DNA from: Rubripirellula sp.
GTDB taxonomy: Bacteria > Planctomycetota > Planctomycetia > Pirellulales > Pirellulaceae
Direction of reading: 5' to 3'
Length of the DNA: 64,000 nucleotides
Assembly: GCA_012270385.1 (NCBI GenBank)
Contig: JAAXIK010000486.1
Coordinates: 25,848-89,847, forward strand
This document shows, in pieces, positions 1-8,749 of the stretch. Position 1 is the first letter of the stretch. Every line of letters begins with the position of its first letter. The position numbers and the translations under genes are program-made. Below the pieces are notes generated by a model that was given only the letters and a program-made list of their open reading frames with translations, was not told where the DNA came from and did not search any database.

Positions 1-1116
1 ACCTTCTAGGTCTATCAAATGATCCGATCGGGTAGTCTGTGTCTCCAAATCATAACAGCTGGTTATTGTTATTTCATCAAAACGTTTGAAAAAACGATAG
101 AAACTCTCTAATGAAGTGCCTGCTTCCAAGAGCCCCTCTTCATTATAAATGATTGTAGATCGGTAATGACTGCGAAGTAGGAAGAAACGAATTCGTTCTC
201 CAGTATGACGGCGGATGACAGAGCTAAGACCTCCATCCCCTTTACTTCGACTGATCTTGCCGGCAGCGGTCTCTTCATTTCCGTCGACAGATTCCCTATC
301 GCCTTTACCTCCGACTTTTCCTTTTTCTCCTGCACGCATGAGGCCGTTATGCATCCAATAGGTCGCCATCGGTGACCCGTGTCGACAACCACTCTGCGCT
401 AACTCATTTTCATGGTGAGGGAACATAAGATCCAGGCCTCCACCGTGGATATCAAATGTTCGTCCAAGAATGGAATGGCTCATAGCTGAGCACTCAATGT
501 GCCAACCGGGGCGTCCCTCTCCCCAGGGACTTGACCAAGAAATTTCATCGGGTTTTGCCTGCTTCCATAGTGCAAAGTCACCTGGTGAGCGTTTCTTAGC
601 TCCCGCTTCTCCACCTTCTCCTTGTTGTGCGTCGGCTGTCCGATTCGACAATTGACCATACTGTGGATCTTTCGACACATCAAAGAAGACGTCCCCATCG
701 ACCGCGTAGGCAAATCCCTCTGCTTCCAGTTCAGAGATGAATTTGACAATATGGTCAATATGATCGGTCGCACGTGGCATGTAATCGATTTGATTCACAC
801 CAAGTTCTCGCAGGTTGGCGAGGTAGTCAGCGGTCATTTCGATCGCGATTTGGCTGACGGGTATTTCGCGCTCTCGACTCTTGGCAATTAATTTGTCGTC
901 AACATCGGTAATGTTGACCACCCAGGTCACATCGTAGCCACAATATCGCAAGTAGCGCTTGACGGTGTCAAAAATTACAGGCCCAACCATATGCCCGATA
1001 TGGGATTCGGCGTAGACCGTTGGGCCACAAAGATAGATGCCTACTTTGGGCGGTTCAATCGGTTGAAATATTTCTTTTGTCTTGGTGAGAGTGTTGTAGA
1101 CGCGAAGTTCAGGCAT
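1..1116 (-). CDS. cysS: Cysteinyl-tRNA synthetase, C-terminal part cut by window edge
   Basis: Charges tRNA-Cys with cysteine in the cytoplasm. The first 372 codons are present and the gene runs off the left edge; the family is usually 460-500 residues. The start is ATG at 1116, giving [11 protein letters not shown]. Class I signatures are intact: CGPTVY and SHIGH near residues 28-42, WHIECSAM, the zinc-site stretch FPHHENE, and the KMSKS loop written as KISRSKG, followed by [10 protein letters not shown]. About 25 residues rich in Gly, Lys and Glu lie between [11 protein letters not shown] and the KISRS loop and look like a lineage insertion. A 170-nt leader with hairpins lies between a possible promoter and the start. 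ispF is upstream on the same strand. Identity is certain. Confidence 0.96.
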   Translation of the reverse strand, partial: MPELRVYNTLTKTKEIFQPIEPPKVGIYLCGPTVYAESHIGHMVGPVIFDTVKRYLRYCGYDVTWVVNITDVDDKLIAKSREREIPVSQIAIEMTADYLANLRELGVNQIDYMPRATDHIDHIVKFISELEAEGFAYAVDGDVFFDVSKDPQYGQLSNRTADAQQGEGGEAGAKKRSPGDFALWKQAKPDEISWSSPWGEGRPGWHIECSAMSHSILGRTFDIHGGGLDLMFPHHENELAQSGCRHGSPMATYWMHNGLMRAGEKGKVGGKGDRESVDGNEETAAGKISRSKGDGGLSSVIRRHTGERIRFFLLRSHYRSTIIYNEEGLLEAGTSLESFYRFFKRFDEITITSCYDLETQTTRSDHLIDLEG

Positions 1117-1146
1117 CGGATTGCTAAAGGATTTAGGCTGGCGGTG

Positions 1147-1162
1147 AACGCCACGTGGCGTT
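1147..1162. repeat. 16-bp perfect palindrome in cysS leader
   Basis: AACGCCACGTGGCGTT reads identically on both strands and lies 31 bp upstream of the cysS start. It could be a site for a dimeric regulator or part of a short leader hairpin. Function is not known. Confidence 0.6.
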
Positions 1163-1205
1163 TCGGAATAGCAAGGAATCGAACCGTCTGAGTGGCAGGA
1201 GTTAC

Positions 1206-1248
1206 AAAAGGAATAGTCAGGCAGCCTGTTGCTGTATCTAACTATTCC
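1206..1248 (-). terminator. Terminator-like or attenuator hairpin upstream of cysS
   Basis: On the minus strand GGAATAGTTAG pairs with CTGACTATTCC (11 bp, one G-U), with an inner CAGC/GCTG pair, and the stem is followed by TTTT (1209-1206). It lies about 200 nt past the ispF stop and about 90 nt before the cysS start. It may end the ispF transcript or attenuate cysS. A second CTATTCC copy downstream (1171-1165) could compete for the 5' arm. Confidence 0.5.
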
Positions 1249-1293
1249 CAAGCCCGTTCGGTCGATCCTTGAATGGATTTGGATAAGCGAGAG

Positions 1294-1299
1294 ATTATA
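1294..1299 (-). promoter_or_regulatory. Possible -10 box for cysS (TATAAT)
   Basis: A perfect TATAAT on the minus strand lies in the ispF-cysS gap. The -35 position (about 1317-1322, TCTCCA) matches TTGACA in only three bases, so the promoter is tentative. If used, it gives a cysS leader of roughly 170 nt that contains the hairpin and the palindrome. Confidence 0.3.
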
Positions 1300-1454
1300 G
1301 GGTGAGTTGCGGTTTTTGGAGAGATCGATTTGCTCTGGCTAAAAGAGCCTCTCAATCCCTAGATTTCTCTGCTCTGACGGCGTCTCGGCGTAGATTTTTG
1401 TAAATTGCTCTTCGTCTGCTCTTCGTTGGACGCCTAACCGCTGCTTGGGCGACC

Positions 1455-1949
1455 CTATGACGATGCGACTAACGCGACGACTCGAGCCGAAATTGCCTCA
1501 CCACGTCCTACCGCATCCACCTTTTCGCCTGTTTTGGCTTTGATATTGACCTGATCTATATCAATCCTCAGACGCTTTGCGAGTGTTGCTCGCATTTCCA
1601 TGATGTAGGGGGCCATTTTTGGTGCTTCTGCCAAGATGACACAATCTAGATTGACGATATCCATCTTTCTCGCGTGAAGTCTGCGAATGGCTTCTAGCAG
1701 GAAGTCAGCGCTGTCACGATCGTGGTTTTCTGTGCGGTCGTCTGGGAAAAGTTGTCCAATGTCCGGCTCACAGATCGATCCGAGTATGGCGTCGGTGATG
1801 GCGTGCATCAGAACGTCGGCATCACTATGTCCCACGGCATGAAGATTACAATCAATCCAGAGATCGCCAATCTTCAGGGATCCTCCACTCTCAATTCGAT
1901 GGGTATCGAACCCCAGGCCGATTCGGATCGCAGGTAGTTTGTGATTCAT
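1455..1949 (-). CDS. ispF: 2-C-methyl-D-erythritol 2,4-cyclodiphosphate synthase
   Basis: Catalyses the cyclisation step of the MEP isoprenoid pathway, releasing CMP. The 164-residue protein has normal family length. Visible signatures are GLGFDTHR near the N-terminus (metal ligands Asp and His), GHSDADVLMHAITDAILG, DIGQLFPD, and the C-terminal KAKTGEKVDAVGRGE. The ATG at 1949 gives MNHKLPAIRIG. It lies upstream of cysS on the same strand but 338 bp away, so co-transcription is uncertain. No ispD is next to it. Confidence 0.96.
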   Translation of the reverse strand: MNHKLPAIRIGLGFDTHRIESGGSLKIGDLWIDCNLHAVGHSDADVLMHAITDAILGSICEPDIGQLFPDDRTENHDRDSADFLLEAIRRLHARKMDIVNLDCVILAEAPKMAPYIMEMRATLAKRLRIDIDQVNIKAKTGEKVDAVGRGEAISARVVALVASS

Positions 1950-2116
1950 AATTCTCTGAGGTTGTTTACACAGGATTAAGCAAAAGGCCGTGGCTGGACT
2001 AATGTACCGGATTGATCAGTGATCTAATTAGTCATTTTTTTGAGTCCCATCTGACTACCTGAGATCTTGGCTTTACAATAATCGTTTGAGAACAAATCCT
2101 GAAATGCTCGGTGCAC

Positions 2117-3112
2117 ATGTCTATCATTGAAGTAAAGCAGTTAACGAAATCCTATCGTGTTTATAAAAAACACGAAGGGTTAGGCTCGAGTATTAAGGGG
2201 ATTTTTCGACGACATTATGAAGATGTCCATGCCGTTGCGGGAATTGATCTAACGGTTGAGGAGGGTGAATTTGTTGCATTCTTAGGCCCCAATGGAGCTG
2301 GTAAGACAACCACCCTCAAGCTTCTCAGTGGAGTGATCAACCCAACCAGTGGGACGGCTCAGGTGATGGGGTACACTCCGTGGCAGCGAAAGAACGACTA
2401 TCGAAGGCGTTTCGCTCTCGTTATGGGACAGAAGAATCAGCTTTGGTGGGATTTGCCCGCGCGAGACTCTTATCGTCTTCATCAGCAGATCTACGCTGTA
2501 CCGGAAACTGAATTCAAGCGAACATTGGACGAGTTGACCGATTTACTTGATGTTGAGCCATTACTGGGTCAGCCGGTTCGCGAGTTGTCTCTCGGCGAGC
2601 GAATGAAGATGGAATTAATCGCTGCGTTATTACATCGTCCAGATGTGCTCTTTCTAGATGAACCTACCATCGGACTAGATGTCATCGCTCAACACAACAT
2701 TCAGCAATTTCTGAATCACTACCAAGAAAAATGTGGAATTACAGTATTACTTACCAGCCACTACATGAAAGATATTGCGGCATTGTGCAAGCGAGTTGTG
2801 ATCATTGCGAGGGGGCTTATTCAATATGACGGCTCACTCGCTGGTGTTATCGACCAGTTTTCCGGACACAAGTTATTGACCTTTGAGTTCGCTGACACTC
2901 ACCGCCCAGATCTCACCGCATTTGGTGAAATTGTAGAGGAGACTTGGCCAAAGATTCAGATCAGGGTTGCTCGAAGTGAAGTTCCAAGAGTCCTTGGAGA
3001 AGTTTTAAGTAACCACGCGATTGAAGATGTTTCTGTCGAAGACGTCCCATTGGAGGAGGTAATCGCAACTATGTTCCGTATTTCATCTGATGGACTTGAG
3101 CATGCCAACTAG
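2117..3112 (+). CDS. ABC-2 type transporter ATP-binding protein, no adjacent permease
   Basis: ATPase subunit of an ABC-2 type exporter, expected to act at the inner membrane with a permease pair. Walker A is GPNGAGKTT, the signature [11 protein letters not shown], Walker [13 protein letters not shown], and the switch His lies in LLTSHYMKD. The stretch [13 protein letters not shown] is typical of the ATPases that work with DUF990-type permeases. I take ATG 2117 ([13 protein letters not shown]) rather than the GTG at 2111. A C-terminal extension of about 80 residues follows the ATPase core. No permease is next to it; the following gene is the soluble ABC-F protein Uup, 45 bp downstream. The substrate cannot be told. 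Confidence 0.9.
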   Translation: MSIIEVKQLTKSYRVYKKHEGLGSSIKGIFRRHYEDVHAVAGIDLTVEEGEFVAFLGPNGAGKTTTLKLLSGVINPTSGTAQVMGYTPWQRKNDYRRRFALVMGQKNQLWWDLPARDSYRLHQQIYAVPETEFKRTLDELTDLLDVEPLLGQPVRELSLGERMKMELIAALLHRPDVLFLDEPTIGLDVIAQHNIQQFLNHYQEKCGITVLLTSHYMKDIAALCKRVVIIARGLIQYDGSLAGVIDQFSGHKLLTFEFADTHRPDLTAFGEIVEETWPKIQIRVARSEVPRVLGEVLSNHAIEDVSVEDVPLEEVIATMFRISSDGLEHAN

Positions 3113-3157
3113 ATGATTCATTCTAATTCTCGCTAAATAACTAAGATCAATCCACGA

Positions 3158-4984
3158 ATGTCTTTACTCAAGATCGAAAATCTATCCATAGGTTTTCGCG
3201 GACCTTCATTGCTAGATAATGTCTCTGCAGTTATCGAAGCTAAGCAGAGAATAGGACTGCTTGGTAGGAATGGAGCGGGTAAGACGACCTTGATGCGTCT
3301 TCTTTCGGGGGAAATCGATCCGGATCACGGAAGCATTTCGGTACGCCCCAAAATGAAGGTTGCGAGGTTGGTGCAGGATGTGCCAAAGGATATTCAGGGC
3401 ACGGTTCGTGATGTGGTCTTGGAAGCACAGCGTGTGGATCCATCCACCTATGCTACTGAGAACGATCGCTGGGAGGTCGAGCACGCTGTAGATCGTACCC
3501 TGTCGCAGATGGAATTAGACCCGAAACTCGACTTCGCAAATCTATCTAGTGGTATGAAGCGGCGAGTTCTGCTCGCTTCGGCGATCGCCGGGAGTCCAGA
3601 TATTCTTCTGCTTGATGAACCAACGAACCATCTCGATATTCCGTCTATCTTATGGCTTGAAAGATTTCTGAAGTCATGGGCTGGAACAATTCTGTTTGTT
3701 ACTCATGATCGATCATTTCTGCAGCAATTGGCAACCAGGATCTGGGAAATCGATCGAGGTCGATTATTTGATTGGTCTTGTGATTACGCTACCTTCTTAA
3801 AACGGAAGGAACAAACTCTTGCGGCCGAAGAAAAGCAGAACGCGCTGTTCGATAAGAAGCTAGCTCAGGAAGAGGCTTGGATACGACAGGGTATCAAGGC
3901 AAGAAGGACACGCAACGAGGGGCGAGTCAAAGCCTTGAAGGAGATGCGAGTACTGCGTGGGGAAAGACGGAACCAAGTGGGGAAAGCAAAACTCAGAATT
4001 CAGGAAGCGGATCGGACAGGAGTACTCGTAGCCGATTTAAAGGATGTTTCCTTTTCCTATCCAGATCAGAGCATTGTTAAGAATCTCACTACCTCAATCA
4101 TGAGGGGAGATAAAGTGGGACTCGTGGGACCCAATGGAGCAGGTAAGACGACGCTCCTGAAAATCATCTTGGGTGAGATTGTTCCGCACACTGGGACGGT
4201 GAAGCTAGGTACTAAACTTCAGGTTGCGTACTTCGATCAATTGCGAGATGAACTGGATCCCGAAAAAAGTGTGCAGGAAAATGTTGGTGAAGGTAGTGAT
4301 AAAGTTCATGTGGGAGGAACGAGCAAGCACATCCTCGGGTATTTACAGGATTTCTTGTTCCCACCAGAGCGAGCTCGGACTCCCGTGAAATTTCTTTCAG
4401 GCGGAGAACGAACTCGAGCGCTTCTCGCCAAACTCATGACGAAACCAGCAAACGTGATCGTGCTCGATGAGCCAACCAATGACTTGGATAGTGAAACACT
4501 TGAATTGCTCGAGGAGCAATTAGTAAATTTTGAGGGAACACTACTAGTCGTTAGCCATGACCGAACATTCTTGAACCATGTCGTCACCAGCACGATCGTT
4601 TTTGAAGAGGATGAAGTGAATGAGTATGTTGGTGGCTATGATGACTGGCGAGCAGCGGTTGTTAGAAGGGAAAGTGAGCAAAAGGTTACCAAGTCTGAGG
4701 ATTCGACTGATGCTAGGAAAAAAAGTGTCAAGCAGCAGGTAGATCTAACTGACGAATCTATCTCCAAGCTTTCCTACATGGAGAAACGAGAGCTGGAGCA
4801 GCTGCCTGAGATCATCGAAAAGATTGAAGATGAAATTGGAGCAATTCATGAACAGATGAGTGATCCCAACTACTATCAGAAACCGAGTGATGAATTGGCA
4901 ACGGATGCATCCAAGCTTCGGGAATTAGAGTCGAAACTTAAAGAGAGTTATTTGCAGTGGGAGCATCTTGAATCACGGGCATAG
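3158..4984 (+). CDS. uup: ABC-F ATPase, Uup-like
   Basis: Soluble protein with two ABC ATPase domains and no membrane segment; ABC-F proteins bind the ribosome, and Uup is linked to ribosome function and transposon excision. Walker A occurs twice (GRNGAGKTT near residue 37 and GPNGAGKTT near 326). Signatures are LSSGMKRR and LSGGERTR, and Walker B motifs LLLDEPTNHLD and VLDEPTNDLD. The charged linker between the domains is the ABC-F feature. A C-terminal coiled-coil region (about residues 520-608, rich in Glu and Lys) is the Uup DNA-binding-type tail and separates it from EttA or YheS. Start ATG 3158. Probably co-transcribed with the ABC gene upstream. Confidence 0.93.
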   Translation: MSLLKIENLSIGFRGPSLLDNVSAVIEAKQRIGLLGRNGAGKTTLMRLLSGEIDPDHGSISVRPKMKVARLVQDVPKDIQGTVRDVVLEAQRVDPSTYATENDRWEVEHAVDRTLSQMELDPKLDFANLSSGMKRRVLLASAIAGSPDILLLDEPTNHLDIPSILWLERFLKSWAGTILFVTHDRSFLQQLATRIWEIDRGRLFDWSCDYATFLKRKEQTLAAEEKQNALFDKKLAQEEAWIRQGIKARRTRNEGRVKALKEMRVLRGERRNQVGKAKLRIQEADRTGVLVADLKDVSFSYPDQSIVKNLTTSIMRGDKVGLVGPNGAGKTTLLKIILGEIVPHTGTVKLGTKLQVAYFDQLRDELDPEKSVQENVGEGSDKVHVGGTSKHILGYLQDFLFPPERARTPVKFLSGGERTRALLAKLMTKPANVIVLDEPTNDLDSETLELLEEQLVNFEGTLLVVSHDRTFLNHVVTSTIVFEEDEVNEYVGGYDDWRAAVVRRESEQKVTKSEDSTDARKKSVKQQVDLTDESISKLSYMEKRELEQLPEIIEKIEDEIGAIHEQMSDPNYYQKPSDELATDASKLRELESKLKESYLQWEHLESRA

Positions 4985-5047
4985 GTGGTGAAAATTAAAA
5001 GTTTTCTTGTTTTTTCTTATGCGGTTCTGCCAAGTACCAAGTTTTGA

Positions 5048-5217
5048 CGGGAACTCAGCGAAGCTGGGCGAATATACTTTGTGGACGGGTCCGTTCTCGG
5101 TGCAAATCCACGGTGTGTTTTTCAATTCCCGCGGAGCGTTCCTCATTTGCACCCTATTTCTACTGATTCCAGAAGGGTTGCGGGCCACCTCGCGTGCTAA
5201 ACTAAGCCTGCGGGAAT
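5048..5217 (+). promoter_or_regulatory. Inverted repeats and possible promoter before DUF1549/DUF1553 gene
   Basis: The gap 4985-5258 holds no gene. CGGGAA (5048-5053) can pair with TTCCCG (5126-5131), enclosing small hairpins (CAGC/GCTG at 5056-5066 and GTGGA/TCCAC at 5081-5111). The same 3' arm, as ATTCCCGC (5125-5132), can instead pair with GCGGGAAT (5210-5217), so the two pairings exclude each other. TGCTAAACT (5195-5203) resembles an extended -10 box. An 8-codon ORF (5222-5245) precedes the gene. Function is open; pairs of this length also arise by chance. Confidence 0.3.
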
Positions 5218-5258
5218 CTTTATGAAGGGTTTGATTGTTTTTTAGTAAGAGAGAGTTG

Positions 5259-8200
5259 ATGCTGTTGGTTGTTCTCCGTCCCCCACGCGTAAATGTTGAC
5301 ATCTTTCACAAGAATTTCCCTGCGATGTTCATTGTTTTGACTTCGCTGCTGGTGAACGTGGGTGTTTCCTTTACATCTACTAATGCGAATGAAACCATTG
5401 ACTTCAATTCGCAGATACGGCCTATCCTTTCCTCGGCTTGTTTTGCGTGCCATGGTCCAGATGAGAACGAGAGAGCGGCTGGATTAAGACTGGACACAAT
5501 CGAAGGTGCGACACGGGATTTGGGAGGTTACGCCGCGATCACTCCGGGAGATGCTGACGCGAGTGAAATGCTGGCTCGAATACTCTCCGAAGATGAAGAT
5601 CTTCGTATGCCCCCGCCTGAAAAAGGGACGCGACTGACCGAACAGCAGGTAGCTTTACTCCGAACTTGGTTGGAGCAGGGAGCCGAGTATTCGGTTCACT
5701 GGTCGTATGCACCTCCTCGGAAAAGTGAACTACCCGATGTCAGCCGTGAAGGTTGGAGCAAAAACGAAGTAGATCACTTCATTCTTGCGGAATTGGAGTC
5801 GCGGGATTTGCAGCCAAGTGAATCTGCGGATCGCCTAACCCTGGCACGGAGATTGTCACTTGACCTAGTAGGACTACCACCCACTTGGCAAGAGGCGATT
5901 CAATTTCGTGATGACTCTCGTGAAGATGCGTATGAAAGGTATGTAGATTCGTTATTGGAACGACCGACTTTTGGAGAACGTTGGGCACATGTGTGGCTTG
6001 ATCTTGCACGCTATGCAGATTCAGCTGGATACGCAGATGACCCACCTCGAACCATATGGGCTTTCCGAGATTATGTGATTCAATCATTGAACGAAAACAA
6101 ATCTTTTGATCAATTCACCATTGAACAAATCGCTGGTGATCTTCTTCCAGAGCCGACTTCTTCGCAATTGATTGCGACTGCTTTTCATCGGAATACGTTA
6201 ACCAATAATGAAGGGGGAACTAACGATGAAGAATTTCGTAATGTTGCTGTTGTTGATCGTGTCAATACAACCATGGCGGTATGGATGGGAACAACTGCAG
6301 CCTGTGCTCAATGCCATACGCATAAGTATGATCCAATAACCCAAAAAGAGTATTTTGAGCTTTTCGCTTTCTTCAACACCTCTCAGGATGCGGATAGGCG
6401 AGATGAGCAACCGCTACACGAAGTTTGGTCCGCGGAGCAACTTGCCTTGAAGGAGCAGTTGACCGGGCAGCTTGAGGATTTAAACCAAAGCCTAAATACG
6501 GTAACTCCTGAAATCAGCGACGCTCAGGATGTCTGGCTATCTCAACTAAAAGATGAACCTCAGTGGAAAATTTTAATTCCTGAAAAGGTGGATTCAGAGC
6601 ACCGCAACGCAAACGTGGCTGGCGACGGTTGGATTGAATTCAGTGATCAGGGAGCAGAGAAGGATGTAGTGACCGCAACCTTCCCAATTGACCATGGATT
6701 TGTTAGCGGCTTGCGTCTTGAAGTCCCAGAGAAGCAGTTACGTAATTTTGTCTTATCTGGTGTCCAAGCGAGGTGGGAACCCGACGCAACTGAAGCAATG
6801 GAAGCGCAGATTTTGAGAGTCGAGCTTCCTGGTAAACAGAAGATGATTCATCTCGCTGAACTTCAGATATTCAGCAATGGAAAAAACGTTGCAGTAGATG
6901 GACGCCCCACACAGAGTTCGACAGATTTCGGTGGGGATGTGGCCTATATCAATGATGGTAATACTGATGGCAACTTTCAAAATAAATCGGTTACCCACAC
7001 CGCAATCAGTGAAAATCCATGGGTGGAGATAGATTTAGGTGCAACGCATAAAATTGACCAGATCGTCATCTGGAATCGCACCGATGGCGGTGACTCCATT
7101 CAAGGAAGGCTGGCCGGTTATCGGGTGTCGCTGTTGGATTCCGATCGGCAGATTGTCTGGAGTCAGAGTCCAAAAGGAGTGCCAAAACCTTCCGAGAGTA
7201 TTTCAATTGATGGTGGATTGGACTTAACCTTCGCAACCGCAATTGCCAACCACGAGCAGACCGGGTTTTCGGCATCAAATTTGGTGATTGACCCTGCCCT
7301 GCCCCGCACGGGTTGGGCGGTGGCGCCTCACGTCGGTAAATCGCATGAAGCAGTAATGATTTTGGAACAAGCTAAAACGCTTGAGTCCGGAAGAATTATC
7401 CTCAGAATTGACCATCAATCGGAACATCTCCGGCATCTGATTGATTATTTGCGAGTTTCTGCAACTGGGAATTCGACTCTGCAAGATTGGGCGAAGCTAC
7501 CGCTTGAGTTGCAACCCATCATGTTTTCGAACTCATCAGAGGTCGATACGAATAGGCGCAAGGAACTCGCTAAACACTTTCTAAAAATCACTCCCATTCT
7601 GGCGGATCAGAGGGAGCAAGCGTCAAGTCTCGAGAAGCAGCTGGCAGGGCTCAAGCCGACAACAACCGTGCCGATCATGCGAGAGCAAGATAAAACCAAA
7701 AGTCGTACCACACACATTCAGGTTCGGGGTAATTATCAAAATGTTGAAGGTGTAGTGAACCCTGGAACACCGAGTGTTTTTCATTCGATCACTGGGACTG
7801 AAAATCCAAATCGAATGGATTTAGCAAAATGGTTAGTCGATGAAAATAATCCACTCACTGCGAGGGTGATTGTTAATCGCCACTGGGAGCAGATTTTTGG
7901 CACCGGAATTGTGTCGACCAGCGAGGAGTTTGGTTCGCAGGGCGATCTTCCGTCCCACCCGGAATTACTCGATTGGCTTGCGGTCGAATTAATGCAGAGT
8001 GGTTGGGATCTTAAGCACTTGATTAAGAAAATTGTGATGTCCGCAACCTACAGGCAAAATTCCCGTGTGACTGACACCATGAGGAAGCAAGATCCCGATA
8101 ATCGATTCTACACTCGCGGACCGCGATTTCGTGCTTCCGCCGAGGTCGTTCGTGACCAGGCTTTATTCATCTCGGATTTGTTAAGCCAGAAAATGTATGG

Positions 8201-8747
8201 TCCCCCAGTAAAGCCGCCACAGCCAAAATTGGGTCTCACCGCTGCGTTTGGGTCGGGTACTGATTGGAATACCAGTTCGGGAGATGATCGTTATCGCCGT
8301 GGAATTTATACGACTTGGCGCCGCTCGAGTCCCTATCCTTCGATGGCTCAATTCGATGCTCCGAACCGAGAGGTTTGCACCGTCAGAAGAATACCAACGA
8401 ATACACCGTTACAGGCTTTGGTCACACTCAATGACCCTGTATACGTAGAGGCTGCTCAGGCATTTGCTAGGGAGATCATTCAAGCAGAAGATGCAACTAA
8501 TCAACGTATAGAACACGCATTCAAAAAGGCATTGATCCGTTTGCCAACGAATGGAGAGATAGAGCGTTTAAGTCAACTCGTCGAAGAGGTTCAGGGTCTT
8601 TATCAAGATGATCAGGAATCAGCAATGCAGATCGCTACGGATCCACTCGGGAAATTACCTGATTCGATCGACGTGGTCGACGCAGCTACTTGGACAGTGA
8701 TTGCAAATGTAATTCTGAATCTGGATGAGATTTTGATGAAGAGGTAG
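5259..8747 (+). CDS. Secreted haem-c DUF1549/DUF1553 protein with discoidin-like insert
   Basis: Large exported planctomycete protein of the PSCyt1-DUF1549-DUF1553 family; its role is unknown, though such proteins usually pair with a DUF1501 gene as here. Start options are TTG 5235, ATG 5259 and ATG 5325; I take 5259 because GAGAGAG lies just upstream. A hydrophobic segment near residues 24-40 is the likely signal. CFACHG near residue 61 is the haem-c motif of PSCyt1, and CAQCH near residue 355 is a second CxxCH. Residues of about 540-650 (LAELQIFSNGKNVA, WVEIDLGATHKIDQIVIWNR) look like an F5/8-type carbohydrate-binding fold. The DUF1553 part holds NRMDLAKWLV and RVIVNRHWEQIFG. The stop is 2 bp before the DUF1501 start, so the pair is an operon. 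Confidence 0.93.
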   Translation: MLLVVLRPPRVNVDIFHKNFPAMFIVLTSLLVNVGVSFTSTNANETIDFNSQIRPILSSACFACHGPDENERAAGLRLDTIEGATRDLGGYAAITPGDADASEMLARILSEDEDLRMPPPEKGTRLTEQQVALLRTWLEQGAEYSVHWSYAPPRKSELPDVSREGWSKNEVDHFILAELESRDLQPSESADRLTLARRLSLDLVGLPPTWQEAIQFRDDSREDAYERYVDSLLERPTFGERWAHVWLDLARYADSAGYADDPPRTIWAFRDYVIQSLNENKSFDQFTIEQIAGDLLPEPTSSQLIATAFHRNTLTNNEGGTNDEEFRNVAVVDRVNTTMAVWMGTTAACAQCHTHKYDPITQKEYFELFAFFNTSQDADRRDEQPLHEVWSAEQLALKEQLTGQLEDLNQSLNTVTPEISDAQDVWLSQLKDEPQWKILIPEKVDSEHRNANVAGDGWIEFSDQGAEKDVVTATFPIDHGFVSGLRLEVPEKQLRNFVLSGVQARWEPDATEAMEAQILRVELPGKQKMIHLAELQIFSNGKNVAVDGRPTQSSTDFGGDVAYINDGNTDGNFQNKSVTHTAISENPWVEIDLGATHKIDQIVIWNRTDGGDSIQGRLAGYRVSLLDSDRQIVWSQSPKGVPKPSESISIDGGLDLTFATAIANHEQTGFSASNLVIDPALPRTGWAVAPHVGKSHEAVMILEQAKTLESGRIILRIDHQSEHLRHLIDYLRVSATGNSTLQDWAKLPLELQPIMFSNSSEVDTNRRKELAKHFLKITPILADQREQASSLEKQLAGLKPTTTVPIMREQDKTKSRTTHIQVRGNYQNVEGVVNPGTPSVFHSITGTENPNRMDLAKWLVDENNPLTARVIVNRHWEQIFGTGIVSTSEEFGSQGDLPSHPELLDWLAVELMQSGWDLKHLIKKIVMSATYRQNSRVTDTMRKQDPDNRFYTRGPRFRASAEVVRDQALFISDLLSQKMYGPPVKPPQPKLGLTAAFGSGTDWNTSSGDDRYRRGIYTTWRRSSPYPSMAQFDAPNREVCTVRRIPTNTPLQALVTLNDPVYVEAAQAFAREIIQAEDATNQRIEHAFKKALIRLPTNGEIERLSQLVEEVQGLYQDDQESAMQIATDPLGKLPDSIDVVDAATWTVIANVILNLDEILMKR

Positions 8748-8749
8748 GC

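Noticed and set aside
1164..1250. tRNA gene on the minus strand (GGTTCGATTCC block and 7-bp end pairing)
   Set aside because: T-stem has two mismatches, no D-arm with GG, no anticodon arm with T33, and the middle part is too long. Kept only as tRNA-like.
2104..2113. ATGCTCGGTG seen upstream of three genes (2104, 17922, 34247)
   Set aside because: The same 10-mer also occurs inside the cysteine desulfurase gene near 49708, and the surrounding bases differ, so it is not a shared site.
5048..5131. Cobalamin-type riboswitch (GGTGCAAATCC at 5099-5109)
   Set aside because: The conserved blocks around it (AGGGAA, GCCACTG) are missing.
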